Shown here piece after piece: positions 25,131 to 34,066 of a stretch of DNA of 64,000 bases. This DNA comes from Glaciecola sp965660625 (lineage in GTDB: Bacteria > Pseudomonadota > Gammaproteobacteria > Enterobacterales > Alteromonadaceae). Location of the stretch: positions 1 through 64,000 of the forward strand of contig CBFIAR010000003.1 in assembly GCA_965660625.1 (NCBI GenBank). Direction: 5' to 3'. Below the pieces are notes generated by a model, which made no database searches, was not told the DNA's origin, and saw only the letters and a list, made by a program, of their open reading frames with translations. Position numbers and translations under genes: made by a program. How positions within the stretch are numbered: position 1 is the stretch's first letter; each line of letters begins with the position of its first letter.

Positions 25131-26913
25131 ATGCTCTTGAAGAACAAATCATATCAGCGATTGGCATTAACAATAAGTACCTTGTTGTTATCTCCTGCTG
25201 TCTTAACCTCAGAGCATCGTAACGTGCTATCCGAGCTCGACGATGCAAACACGTCAGTTAGTGAAGTAGCTGTTCACCTTGTAACTCGATATGTCGCTGA
25301 ATTTATTAATGAACATAGCCCCTATACTAGCCTGTATTTATCACAGCATACTGAATTTAGTGCTACAGAAGATGATGTCGAGGACGACGTAGAAGATGAT
25401 GTCGAGGACGACGTAGAAGATGACGTCGAGGATGACGTGGAAGATGATGTCGAGGAACGTNNNNNNNNNNNNNNNNNNNNNNNNNNNNNNNNNNNNNNNN
25501 NNNNNNNNNNNNNNNNNNNNNNNNNNNNNNNNNNNNNNNNNNNNNNNNNNNNNNGACGACGTAGAAGATGATGTCGAGGACGACGTAGAAGATGATGTCG
25601 AGGACGACGTAGAAGATGATGTCGAGGACGACGTAGAAGATGATGTCGAGGACGACGTAGAAGATGATGTCGAGGACGATGCGGAAAATGATATAGAGGA
25701 TAAAACAGAGAATGATATTGACGCGGAGAATGGCGAAAAATTAAGTTCATTCAATGTTGACGATAGCTACTATGAAATCATTGAGCAACGAGCAAGTTTA
25801 CAATTAGAAAATGTCATACAAACCTCGACAGATAACCAAAATGAAAAAGTCTTTAGCGACAATTGGTTAATACTAAGTGAGCCGAACGACAGTGAATTTT
25901 TACAATTAAATGGCTACAGCATTATCAGCAGTCGTTTTTTACCGAGCTTAAATAAAGATTTAGTTCGCGTAGAGGCCCCGCGAAGCTTCAAATTAGATTC
26001 TGGCGGCATCGCTTTGTTAAAAGACTTAAATAATTCTGAACGAGCTGTCGACCTCAATCACATTTATTCACTCTCTGCAATGCCTGCAATGTCTAAAAAC
26101 AAAGCGCAAACGCCGAGAAACTTGCTATCGATTACGCCACCATCGACAAGACAAAAAGTCGGTATCGTTGACACGCAGCTGAATATGAGTCATCCGTCAT
26201 TGCAGAGGCTGAGCATCACCAGTAAAGATTTTTCAGAACAGATACCGATATCAACGAGCTCTCATGGTAATTCTGTAGTCAGCATTTTAGCCGGACAAAG
26301 TGACGACTTCGTGGGATTGCTGAGTAATGTCGATATCTATGCTGCTTCGGTATTTTTTCATGATGACGAGAGTGGCGATATTACCACGACAGAGAGTTTA
26401 CTTAATTCCCTAGACTGGCTGATTTCTCAAGATGTCAAAGTCATCAATATGAGTTTAGCTGGCCCAGCTAACATGGTGCTATCGGCAGCTATTGGAAAAT
26501 ATTGTGAACAAGGCATCATTATTGTGGCGGCAGTTGGCAATAATGGCCCTCATTCCGAACCGTTATTTCCGGCAGCAGATGAATGTGTTATCGGGGTCAC
26601 TGCTATCTCAGAAAGTAACCGTGTGTATCGTCGCGCCGTTAGGGGCCCTCAAGTCGATATTGCTTCTTATGGTGTTAATATTCTCGCCGCTGATAAACTC
26701 TCTGGGTATTCAAGTGTTACTGGGACTTCCTTTGCGACGCCATTTGTGACTGCTCAGGTGCTGAGTTTGTTAACTGACGTCCCGGTCAGTGCAAACGCTC
26801 AGAAAGCACTGACTGAAGAGCTCATGAGCCTCACCATCGACCTTGGAGAACCAGGAAAAGATATTGTGTATGGATTTGGCGCTCTCACGCATAAAAGTTC
26901 TACTCAGAAATAG
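25131..26913 (+). CDS. Exported subtilisin-like (S8) protease with Asp-Asp-Val-Glu repeat tract; contains assembly gap
   Basis: One gene read in two pieces, 25131-25460 and 25555-26913, because 94 N inside a repeat put them out of phase. The N-terminal part has a signal peptide (LALTISTLLLSPAVLTS) and a helical segment, then DDVE repeats. After the gap more DDVE repeats lead to an S8 domain with the catalytic triad: Asp in G-I-V-D-T-Q-L-N, His in S-S-H-G-N-S-V-V and Ser in T-G-T-S-F-A-T-P. Asn is in A-V-G-N-N-G-P. It is divergent from the ECF sigma gene. It may process proteins of this locus, such as the anti-sigma factor or the DUF5666 lipoprotein; that link is inference. Confidence 0.82.
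25371..25680 (+). repeat. 12/24-bp tandem repeat encoding DDVE
   Basis: Units of 24 bp (GATGATGTCGAG plus GACGACGTAGAA), each coding DDVEDDVE, run from 25371 to the gap and from 25555 to about 25675. At least 20 four-residue copies are visible outside the gap. Codons alternate between gat/gac and gag/gaa in a fixed pattern, so the array grew by duplication of 24-bp blocks. The real length is unknown. Confidence 0.92.
25461..25554. other. Assembly gap (94 N)
   Basis: Unknown bases lie inside the DDVE array. The 94-base size cannot be right as given: it is not a multiple of three, and the two flanks of the protease gene are in different phases. The last bases before it (GAGGAACGT) also break the repeat pattern and may be a misread edge. 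Confidence 0.97.
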
Positions 26914-26957
26914 CTGGCGTCGGCTCAGTATTCATTAACTTCAATGTCTGAGCCTTG

Positions 26958-27893
26958 CTAGAATTTGTATGAAATGCCACTTGCCACTGATGTTTCACTA
27001 TAGCTAACGGAAGCCAAATTTGAGTCATTGTTTACATAAGAAAGTTTCAAGTGCCAAAACAAGCCGTCAATTATTTCAGCCTCATTCATTAGGCTGAAAG
27101 TGGCTCTGCCATCGGCGCGGAATGCGTTAATTCTGGGGTTAAGGCTATCGCTAAAATCTCGCTTTCGATACTTTCCTTCGACCGTTAATCTGAGCTTATA
27201 AGTACTCACCGAGTAGCGTTTCTTATATGCTAAGCGCACTTGATAACTGCTGAAATTAAACACAGGGTCGACAGCGTCTTCCTGCCTAAGCTTCACGGAG
27301 CTAATAAAATAATCGCTCAATCCATTCCAAAAATAATAGTAATCAAGACCAATTTCATCGCTCTGTGCATCGCGAGTCGGATTAGTAATAAGCTCTTTGT
27401 CTATCTTGGTATATGCCAAGCGTAAGAAGTTTTTCTTACCAAGAAAAAATGAAACTGCGGGAGATATATGGGTAAGCAATAGAAAGTCATTACCACCGAG
27501 GTCTGTACTGGCGTTTCGGTAATCAAAACTTAAGGTGTAGTCAGCGTGCTTAAATTTATAACCCGCTGAGGATAGGCTGGTTTGAAGGCTAAAGCTATCC
27601 GCTTCAAAGTAATTTTTATCGGTATAGGTAATGCCCGCTGATGCGCTGTGTTGCGAACTAAAAGCATATTCAATATCCCCTTTTGCTTTAACAACAAAAA
27701 AGCTATCCCCCCTTGTAGTGCTTAAGTCTATTTCCTCGACAACCACGTTGCTCTCGTTTCCAATAGAAGCCGCAAGCTCAGCATCGAAGGAAAAACCCCT
27801 TTTTTCTTCACTGTGCAGGTACTTGCTAGCATCAATGATAAGCAGTAACGCGCAGAAAAAACCAATACTGAATTTGGAAAATCTGGGATCCAC
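26958..27893 (-). CDS. Putative outer-membrane beta-barrel protein
   Basis: A 311-residue protein with an N-terminal hydrophobic signal (F-S-I-G-F-F-C-A-L-L-L-I-I-D-A). Many amphipathic strands alternate polar and aromatic residues, and it ends in G-I-S-Y-K-F with a terminal Phe, as outer-membrane barrels do. The last strands (Y-V-N-N-D-S-N-L-A-S-V-S-Y-S-E-T-S) resemble the barrel part of Slam-type surface-lipoprotein translocons, from memory only. It lies just downstream of the DUF5666 lipoprotein gene, on the same strand but behind a terminator. It could help to place that lipoprotein on the surface. No family is assigned with certainty. Confidence 0.7.
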   Translation of the reverse strand: MDPRFSKFSIGFFCALLLIIDASKYLHSEEKRGFSFDAELAASIGNESNVVVEEIDLSTTRGDSFFVVKAKGDIEYAFSSQHSASAGITYTDKNYFEADSFSLQTSLSSAGYKFKHADYTLSFDYRNASTDLGGNDFLLLTHISPAVSFFLGKKNFLRLAYTKIDKELITNPTRDAQSDEIGLDYYYFWNGLSDYFISSVKLRQEDAVDPVFNFSSYQVRLAYKKRYSVSTYKLRLTVEGKYRKRDFSDSLNPRINAFRADGRATFSLMNEAEIIDGLFWHLKLSYVNNDSNLASVSYSETSVASGISYKF

Positions 27894-27930
27894 ATTAATT
27901 CCTTAAATTAGCTAAACAGTTCTGATGGTC

Positions 27931-27968
27931 AAAAAAAAGCCCTAATCAATAATACTATCGACTAGGGC
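27931..27968 (-). terminator. Rho-independent terminator after the DUF5666 gene
   Basis: Read on the minus strand, a 10-bp stem with one wobble (AGCCCTAGTC with GATTAGGGCT) around a ~12-base loop runs into at least seven T. It lies 17 bases after the stop of the lipoprotein gene and before the barrel gene, which therefore needs its own promoter or read-through. Confidence 0.85.
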
Positions 27969-27984
27969 TATAGCAAGGTTTACT

Positions 27985-30537
27985 TTAATCCTCTTGAAAT
28001 TCGATTTTTTCAGCGATGAAAGTGCCATCATCATTGACAAAACCGTTCACTTCCACTTCAACGCCTGCCGAAATGTCGCTTGCGGAGCCATGTTTAAATG
28101 CAGTAAATTGATTATGTTCTATGATAAATTCCCCGAGAGTAAATTGAGTCTCACTGAGCACTGCGCCGATGCGTCCGTCTATTTCAGATTCACCTGAATC
28201 AGTAAACTCTATCTTTCTGGCGACTAGCTTTTGTTGCTCATTAAACTGCCCTTCAACTTCAACATAGGCGCCAACTTCAATACGACTAATGTTGCCATTC
28301 TCAAATTCAGTCGTTTCATTTAGCAAAATAGTAATGCCCTCAACCACGATTTCTCCATTGTCGAGTAACGCGGATATGCTACCTTTGACATCGGCACTAT
28401 TTTGCTCATCACCATCTTCAATCTCAATTTTGCGTGCAAATAGAGTGCCGTTGACATCTACGCTGGCTTTTATCTCGACGAAGGTACCTTGGAGTAAGTC
28501 CGCAACGCTGCCATTTGAAATTCGGGTAGCATCATCGAGAAATACCGTTTGTTGATTAATCAGTAATAGACCATTTTCAGCGTCAGCTTCAAGTGCTCCC
28601 TTAAGTTCAACGTAGTAATCATCGCTGTGATCGTTGTCTTCTATTTTAACGCGAGTGGCTAAGATATCGCCGTTGTCCGCTTCACGCCCGTAAATTTCAA
28701 CTACTACGCCCTCAGCAATTGTCGTAAAGGCAGTACCTTTAAAAACAGTACGTTCGTCAGTCGTAATTAAGCGACCGTTAACTGTGAAGGATGCAACTGA
28801 GTCAAAACTTGAAATAAGCCCCGAAAATTCGACACCACCAGACTCGTCATCGCCATTATCACCATTTGCACTGCTTGTTTCGATGTCCGTTGCTAAGATG
28901 CTGCCGTCTGCTTGTCTGATTCCTTCTATTTCTATCCAATCACCCACAAGCAACTGCGCAAAGAATACGTCTGCAGAAACATCTGAATCACCCAATTCAT
29001 ATGCAGTGAACGCCCCTGTTGTGACTATTGCACCGTGCAGTTCGAAGGTTTGCCCTTCAATTGCGATCACTTGGCCTTTCATTTTGGCTTCTGCATCGTC
29101 GTTATTTCGTGATGCCTCGGTTTCTTCGCGCTCGAGAGTTTTAACGATAAGGTCCTCACCGTTTGAAAAAGCCTCTATTTCAACTAAGTCTCCTATACTA
29201 AGAAGATCTAAGCGAAAACGTCTGATGTCGGAGTCGGAGTCATCTTTTAATTGGCTATATTCATCCACCAAGAATACGGTGTCTAAAACGGTTAGAGTGT
29301 TACTCTGAATGTCAATCGCCTGTACCACCCCTTTAACCTCTATCTCACCTTGCTTATCGAAACGAATAACACTGGCGACAATATTTCCGTCTAGTTCTGC
29401 TCCTTCGATTTTAACTCTAATACCAACATTTAAATCACCGCTATTTCCGGCCCTAAATTGAGTATTCTCATCCCATTGCACTGTTTTTCCAGCGATCACG
29501 AATTGAGTCTCTGATACGCTAATTATAATGCCGTCCAACGCTAATTTATCTGAATCGCTATTGTCGTCTTTAAGCTCAACTTCGTCAGCCACGATGAGTC
29601 CATCTACTGCGCCTTGTGCTGAGGATATCTTAACTAAAGCGCCATTGGCGAGGATACCCTCAATAACTGCTTGGGAATAATTAACTGACACACTGCCAAC
29701 ATTAAAGGTTTGGACGCTTTCGTCAAGGTTAGCAATTTCGCCAATCAACTTGTAAGTATCTGCCGCATCAGAGGTCTCAATATGCGTGGCTAGCCATGTT
29801 TGGTCAGCACTTTTTATGGCACTGATTTCAACCACATCGGCTACTTTTAGTTCACTGAATAGCTTATCTTCAAATACAGTGCGTGAATCTATTTGATAAA
29901 CCTGACCAAGCACGACTAACTGATTAGCACTCAGTGAAATCGACTCTATCTGCCCTTCTGCATGCACATTATAATCAATATGACTTGCTGTATTAATAGA
30001 ACCATCAGCGGTTTTACGGCCTTGCACAGTGACGTTCATGCCTACGTTTAAGTCATCTTCACTGGCATCATCATTATCATCAGTTGAGACTGTTGTATCA
30101 TCCGTTGAGAAGCGCACGCCGTTAACATAAACACTGCCAAAATTGGTGATAACGCCTTTACTTTGAATATCAGTCATATAGATGAGTTCTTGGGTTGTTG
30201 TGTTATTCGCAGTGACAGTAAATGAAATACTGGCTGGAATAACATCAAACTCGGCATTTTGTACCACAACCGGATCGGCGGTCACTGTATATGCACCTGG
30301 CATCAGATTAGACAACGTCGCATCACCTTTTACGTCACTGGTATATCCCTCTGGACCCGCGACCAAGACGGTGGAGTCAGCGCCAGTAGGCAAGCCCTTT
30401 ATTGATAACTGGAGAGCACCGTTTGCGCTGATTGGTGCAAGTGGGTCAACAGTGGTATCTGAACCACCACCACCGCAAGCATATAGCATCGAGGTAACGA
30501 CCATCGTACCAAATATATGTTTCTTTTGAATTTCCAT
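27985..30537 (-). CDS. Large lipoprotein with ten DUF5666 repeats
   Basis: An 850-residue protein with a lipoprotein signal (lipobox L-Y-A-C, Cys21, then G-G-G-G-S-D). A carboxypeptidase-regulatory-like sandwich (P-G-A-Y-T-V-T) lies at about 40-105. About ten repeats of 70-80 residues follow, of the DUF5666 type. Each goes G-x-I near the start, a T-V-F or similar in the middle, V-G-x-x-V-E-I-E-G, and A-x-K-I-E-F/D at the end. Gly after the Cys suggests the outer membrane. AAGGAA precedes the ATG. DUF5666 proteins often sit beside ECF sigma and S8 protease genes; their function is unknown, perhaps a surface or periplasmic sensor or adhesin. Confidence 0.85.
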   Translation of the reverse strand: MEIQKKHIFGTMVVTSMLYACGGGGSDTTVDPLAPISANGALQLSIKGLPTGADSTVLVAGPEGYTSDVKGDATLSNLMPGAYTVTADPVVVQNAEFDVIPASISFTVTANNTTTQELIYMTDIQSKGVITNFGSVYVNGVRFSTDDTTVSTDDNDDASEDDLNVGMNVTVQGRKTADGSINTASHIDYNVHAEGQIESISLSANQLVVLGQVYQIDSRTVFEDKLFSELKVADVVEISAIKSADQTWLATHIETSDAADTYKLIGEIANLDESVQTFNVGSVSVNYSQAVIEGILANGALVKISSAQGAVDGLIVADEVELKDDNSDSDKLALDGIIISVSETQFVIAGKTVQWDENTQFRAGNSGDLNVGIRVKIEGAELDGNIVASVIRFDKQGEIEVKGVVQAIDIQSNTLTVLDTVFLVDEYSQLKDDSDSDIRRFRLDLLSIGDLVEIEAFSNGEDLIVKTLEREETEASRNNDDAEAKMKGQVIAIEGQTFELHGAIVTTGAFTAYELGDSDVSADVFFAQLLVGDWIEIEGIRQADGSILATDIETSSANGDNGDDESGGVEFSGLISSFDSVASFTVNGRLITTDERTVFKGTAFTTIAEGVVVEIYGREADNGDILATRVKIEDNDHSDDYYVELKGALEADAENGLLLINQQTVFLDDATRISNGSVADLLQGTFVEIKASVDVNGTLFARKIEIEDGDEQNSADVKGSISALLDNGEIVVEGITILLNETTEFENGNISRIEVGAYVEVEGQFNEQQKLVARKIEFTDSGESEIDGRIGAVLSETQFTLGEFIIEHNQFTAFKHGSASDISAGVEVEVNGFVNDDGTFIAEKIEFQED

Positions 30538-30988
30538 TGTCTGTTCCTTATTAATAACTAGTGTTGTAAAAACAACGACTCACCTGATAAAGAAAGTGGA
30601 ATGATGAAATACTTCTCAGGGTAATTTCACAGCCCACTTTACTCGGTTTACATGACTTTCTAATCTACTAACGAATAAGCCGACAGATTTATTCCCGATA
30701 AATCATTTTTATTTTAATTTTTATGTTCGGTACTTCAGCAGCCAGCCCAGCACCGCTAGCCAAATATTTTGTTGATGAAGCTAAGCTTGTCGTCGAATTG
30801 CTGCCCAGAGCAATGACCTTTCACTATATCCATGTGTGTTTTGAGGCCCTTAATCTAGAACAAGATAGAATCGACCAGTGAATCAGTAGTTTTGAATTAG
30901 TGAATAATTCCAACTTGTTGCATAGATCACTTTCAGGGTCTATTCTGAATTGGTGCCGTGTAAAAAATAAACTAAATATGAGCAAAGT
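30538..30988. other. Intergenic region with a 52-residue open frame of doubtful reality
   Basis: About 450 bases between the divergent DUF5666 and CadC-like genes. A plus-strand frame at 30723-30881 encodes M-F-G-T-S-A-A-S-P-A-P-L-A-K-Y-F and ends E-Q-D-R-I-D-Q. It has no ribosome site and no family I know, so I leave it as possible only. A GTTGT/ACAAC pair near 30561-30577 lies upstream of the lipoprotein gene. Confidence 0.4.
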
Positions 30989-33427
30989 ATGACCGATGAC
31001 TCACTATCATTTATAGATAATTTTTCTGATATAAAAATAGAATCGTCGCTTAGGGATGGTTTTATGTTGGATGAGGTTATGGTCTTTCCAAATAAAGGCG
31101 TTGTTGTTAGAAACCAAGAGCATCACCATGCTAGCCCTAAGGCTATGGAAGTGCTGTTTATCCTTAGCTGCAATTCTGGTCATGTACTTAGTCGCAAAGC
31201 CATTCTAGGATATGTATGGGGGGAGAAGAGCGCATCGAATTCAAGTTTGAGCTCGGTTGTTACAGAATTAAGACATTTACTCGACGACCACACCCAATGC
31301 CCTGCATATATTCAAACTCTTCCACGAAGAGGTTACCGCTTGTTAGTTCCGGCACAGCCATTGAATGAAAATATATTATCAACGGAAGCTCTGCGCACCG
31401 CTGCCTATTTCGATGCTGGCCATAAACAAAAACAGGGTAAGTCTGCCAGTATTTTCGGTGGTATAGACTATTGGCGCAAAAGCCGTATGCTAAAGGTCGC
31501 TGGCACATATATCGTGATGTCGTGGGTACTCATGCAGGTTATCGCCGTCACGATCCCCGTGATTGACGTCGCTAAATGGTTAGATAAAGTAGCGCTCGTC
31601 ATTTTAATCATTGGCCTTCCGTTAGTACTCGCTTATAACTGGTGGGTTGAATATAAATTACGAAAGTATTTTCTACGCAAAAATAACAGTCCAATTAGCA
31701 ACAAAGCGGCAGCAGTTTGTGCATACCGAGATTTAGCGTTGATTTCAATCCTGTTGGTCTGTTGCCTTGCATTTAGTGCATTTTTGAGCAAGCAAGTAAT
31801 ACAAGCAGCAACTGCAGACCCTTTTAAAGCGATGGAAAACCCGAGAATTAAGGCCGAGTTTTTTAACAATGCGGTTGCGGTGATGCTCTTTAAGTATTTG
31901 GGCAATGAGTCATCTGACAACATTGAGGCTGTTATCCAGTCTGAACTGTTAGCATTCTTATCACAATCAGTGAATATTAAAGTTGTTTCCGAAAGGGTGC
32001 TATCGTCGCTACCAGATAGTACATCGCTCCAAACCATTAAAGATTGGACCGGCGCTAAATATGTCCTCGAGGGTGTTATTCATCAGCAAGAGGGGAGTGT
32101 AAAAATAACGACTAGCCTGATCGATAGCGAAAGTGGGCTTCAGGTTTGGTCAGCTAATCACACAAATTCACTGGCGGATAAACTTCATTTAATAGATGGC
32201 ATTTCTCAGCAAGTATATAACGCCCTTACTTTTTTAATTCCGCAAAGCGAAAAGTCTATTATCGAGTTTAGACCCACCAACGATATAGCTGCCTATGATT
32301 TTTACGTGCGAGCTAAAGCACTTTTAAAAGATGCTTATAGTGAGGAACAGTTAAAAGAGGTGGAAGATCTATTCTTGAAAGCAATTAAAAGAGACAGTCA
32401 GTTTGCACTTGCGCGGGTAGGTTTATGTCAAACCTATTTAGAGTATTATTCGTTAGTTAACGTTGTCAGAATATTCGAATTGGCAAAGCAGAGTTGCCAG
32501 CAAAGCATTGATAATAAGGGTAATGGGCCTGATTCTTATTTTGCCCTCGGTTCTCTTTATTTTAGCTCTGGTGAATATGACTTTGCAGATCAATATTTTG
32601 GCAAAGGGTTGCAGCTTCAGCCAAATAATAGCTTGGGCTTAATGGGCCTTGCAAAGACCCTAGCAAAGCTTGATAAGCCCCTCGAAGCAGAACAGCTTTT
32701 TATACAGGCAATTAATGCCGAGCCTGGCTACTGGCGAGCATATGCGGAATATGGTGTCTATCTTTTTAGCTCGGGTAAATATTTTGATGCTAGCGTGCAG
32801 TTTTATAAGCAAAGTCTGTTGCAACCAAATAGCGAAGCTGCCTTTAATAACTTAGGCGCCGCTTACTATCTGGATACTGAGTTTGACAAAGCAACAGACA
32901 GTTGGCGCAAAGCAATAAAAATTAGACCAAGTGCAAACGTGTACAGTAACTTAGGGACGTCACTATTTTTAGCAAAACGATTTGATGAAGCTATCGAAAT
33001 GTATCAAGAAGCGATTGAACTCAATCCTACTGACTTCATTGTAAAAGGCAATTTAGCTGACGCATTTAAGTATGCCGGCAATTTAAATAGCACTGCAAAG
33101 GCTTATTATCAAGAGGCTCTCGACTTCGCCCAAGAAAATGAACAAATCAATCCGAACGACATTACGATTAAAGCTAGCATTGCAAGATATCGGTCTGAGT
33201 TAGGCATGTGTGACCAAGCTAACAGCACCTTATCGCTGATAGAGAGCACTGGACTTGATGACCCTTATACTTTCTATGATTTAGCTTTGGTTGCAGGGAA
33301 TTGCGGTACAACAAAACAAGTCATCACGTTTTTACAAAAAACCTTATCGTCTGGGTATTCAGCGAGATTATTGCTTAGTGACCATCAGTTTGGTCGTTAT
33401 CATAAGCAAATTTTAGAAATGCGTTAA
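30989..33427 (+). CDS. CadC-like membrane transcription regulator with TPRs
   Basis: An 812-residue protein. It starts with a cytoplasmic OmpR/CadC-type winged helix at about 25-115 (L-F-I-L-S-C-N-S-G-H-V-L-S-R and T-L-P-R-R-G-Y-R-L-L-V). Three membrane segments lie around 165-190, 200-222 and 245-270. A TolB-N/FlgO-like domain follows (N-A-V-A-V-M-L-F, then Y-V-L-E-G-V-I), and about seven or eight tetratricopeptide repeats run from 440 to 760. ToxR/CadC-type regulators bind DNA while anchored in the membrane. The TPRs would sense or bind something on the far side. Target genes are not evident, though the secreted protein at 33554 is close. Confidence 0.88.
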   Translation: MTDDSLSFIDNFSDIKIESSLRDGFMLDEVMVFPNKGVVVRNQEHHHASPKAMEVLFILSCNSGHVLSRKAILGYVWGEKSASNSSLSSVVTELRHLLDDHTQCPAYIQTLPRRGYRLLVPAQPLNENILSTEALRTAAYFDAGHKQKQGKSASIFGGIDYWRKSRMLKVAGTYIVMSWVLMQVIAVTIPVIDVAKWLDKVALVILIIGLPLVLAYNWWVEYKLRKYFLRKNNSPISNKAAAVCAYRDLALISILLVCCLAFSAFLSKQVIQAATADPFKAMENPRIKAEFFNNAVAVMLFKYLGNESSDNIEAVIQSELLAFLSQSVNIKVVSERVLSSLPDSTSLQTIKDWTGAKYVLEGVIHQQEGSVKITTSLIDSESGLQVWSANHTNSLADKLHLIDGISQQVYNALTFLIPQSEKSIIEFRPTNDIAAYDFYVRAKALLKDAYSEEQLKEVEDLFLKAIKRDSQFALARVGLCQTYLEYYSLVNVVRIFELAKQSCQQSIDNKGNGPDSYFALGSLYFSSGEYDFADQYFGKGLQLQPNNSLGLMGLAKTLAKLDKPLEAEQLFIQAINAEPGYWRAYAEYGVYLFSSGKYFDASVQFYKQSLLQPNSEAAFNNLGAAYYLDTEFDKATDSWRKAIKIRPSANVYSNLGTSLFLAKRFDEAIEMYQEAIELNPTDFIVKGNLADAFKYAGNLNSTAKAYYQEALDFAQENEQINPNDITIKASIARYRSELGMCDQANSTLSLIESTGLDDPYTFYDLALVAGNCGTTKQVITFLQKTLSSGYSARLLLSDHQFGRYHKQILEMR

Positions 33428-33553
33428 GAGCAGGGAGTGATAGCCCAAAAAAATAGCGATGTCAATTACAGAATGAAATCCCCAAAATAGTGACTAAATG
33501 AATTAAGCAAATAAAAAACTGTCAATCTACGTTACATTAAAAAAGGAATTATC

Positions 33554-34012
33554 ATGCCTATTCAAGGTTTTATGAAGTTAATAAGTGTAGTTTTACTGGT
33601 TTTTATTAGCCTGTTTGCCGTAGGTTTTGCAAATGCTGGCGATATAAAAAAAAATAATCAAGAACTAATGATTGAGGTGGACGCGTTAGGCTGCGCGTCA
33701 TCAGTTGATCTAGTCTCGCCTGTTGATAATTGCGAAGGCAGTGATTTTGCAGATAATTGCGGAAAAAATGGCAAAGACTGCGTTTGTATGCGCGACCAAA
33801 AATTTGTCAGCTGGCTTATCAGTACTGACACCCGATTTGAACTGAAATTTACAGGTGCATCTCCCTTTAAGGATAATTGTAAATTTAAGTCAGGCAATAA
33901 CAAAAAAATTCAATGTAAAATTGAAGCCGCAGACGGAAATTACGATTACGATGTGATTGTAGAGAGCTGCCCTAATCAAGTTTACGATCCTAGGATTATC
34001 GTTAAAGCTTAG
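33554..34012 (+). CDS. Cys-rich exported protein, unknown function
   Basis: A 152-residue protein with AAGGA before its ATG and a Sec signal ending A-N-A (cleaved before G-D-I). The mature part has ten cysteines, including N-C-G-K-N-G-K-D-C-V-C-M, which points to several disulfides in the periplasm or outside. It has no membrane anchor. I do not recognise a family. It lies 126 bases after the CadC-like regulator and is convergent with the operon ending at 34067. Confidence 0.7.
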   Translation: MPIQGFMKLISVVLLVFISLFAVGFANAGDIKKNNQELMIEVDALGCASSVDLVSPVDNCEGSDFADNCGKNGKDCVCMRDQKFVSWLISTDTRFELKFTGASPFKDNCKFKSGNNKKIQCKIEAADGNYDYDVIVESCPNQVYDPRIIVKA

Positions 34013-34066
34013 CCATTGCTCTGGGTGAGTGCAAGCCACGGTCTACCTTACTGCTTATAACCATGT

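Noticed and set aside
25371..25680. CRISPR-like array
   Set aside because: The units are contiguous with no spacers and keep the reading frame of a protease gene, so this is a coding repeat.
25322..25754. Long minus-strand Ser/Thr- or His/Arg-rich frames over the DDVE array
   Set aside because: They are complements of a tandem repeat with no stop codons in any phase and are interrupted by the N gap.
30723..30881. 52-residue gene in the DUF5666-CadC intergenic region
   Set aside because: No ribosome site and no recognisable family; kept only as a note in the intergenic entry.
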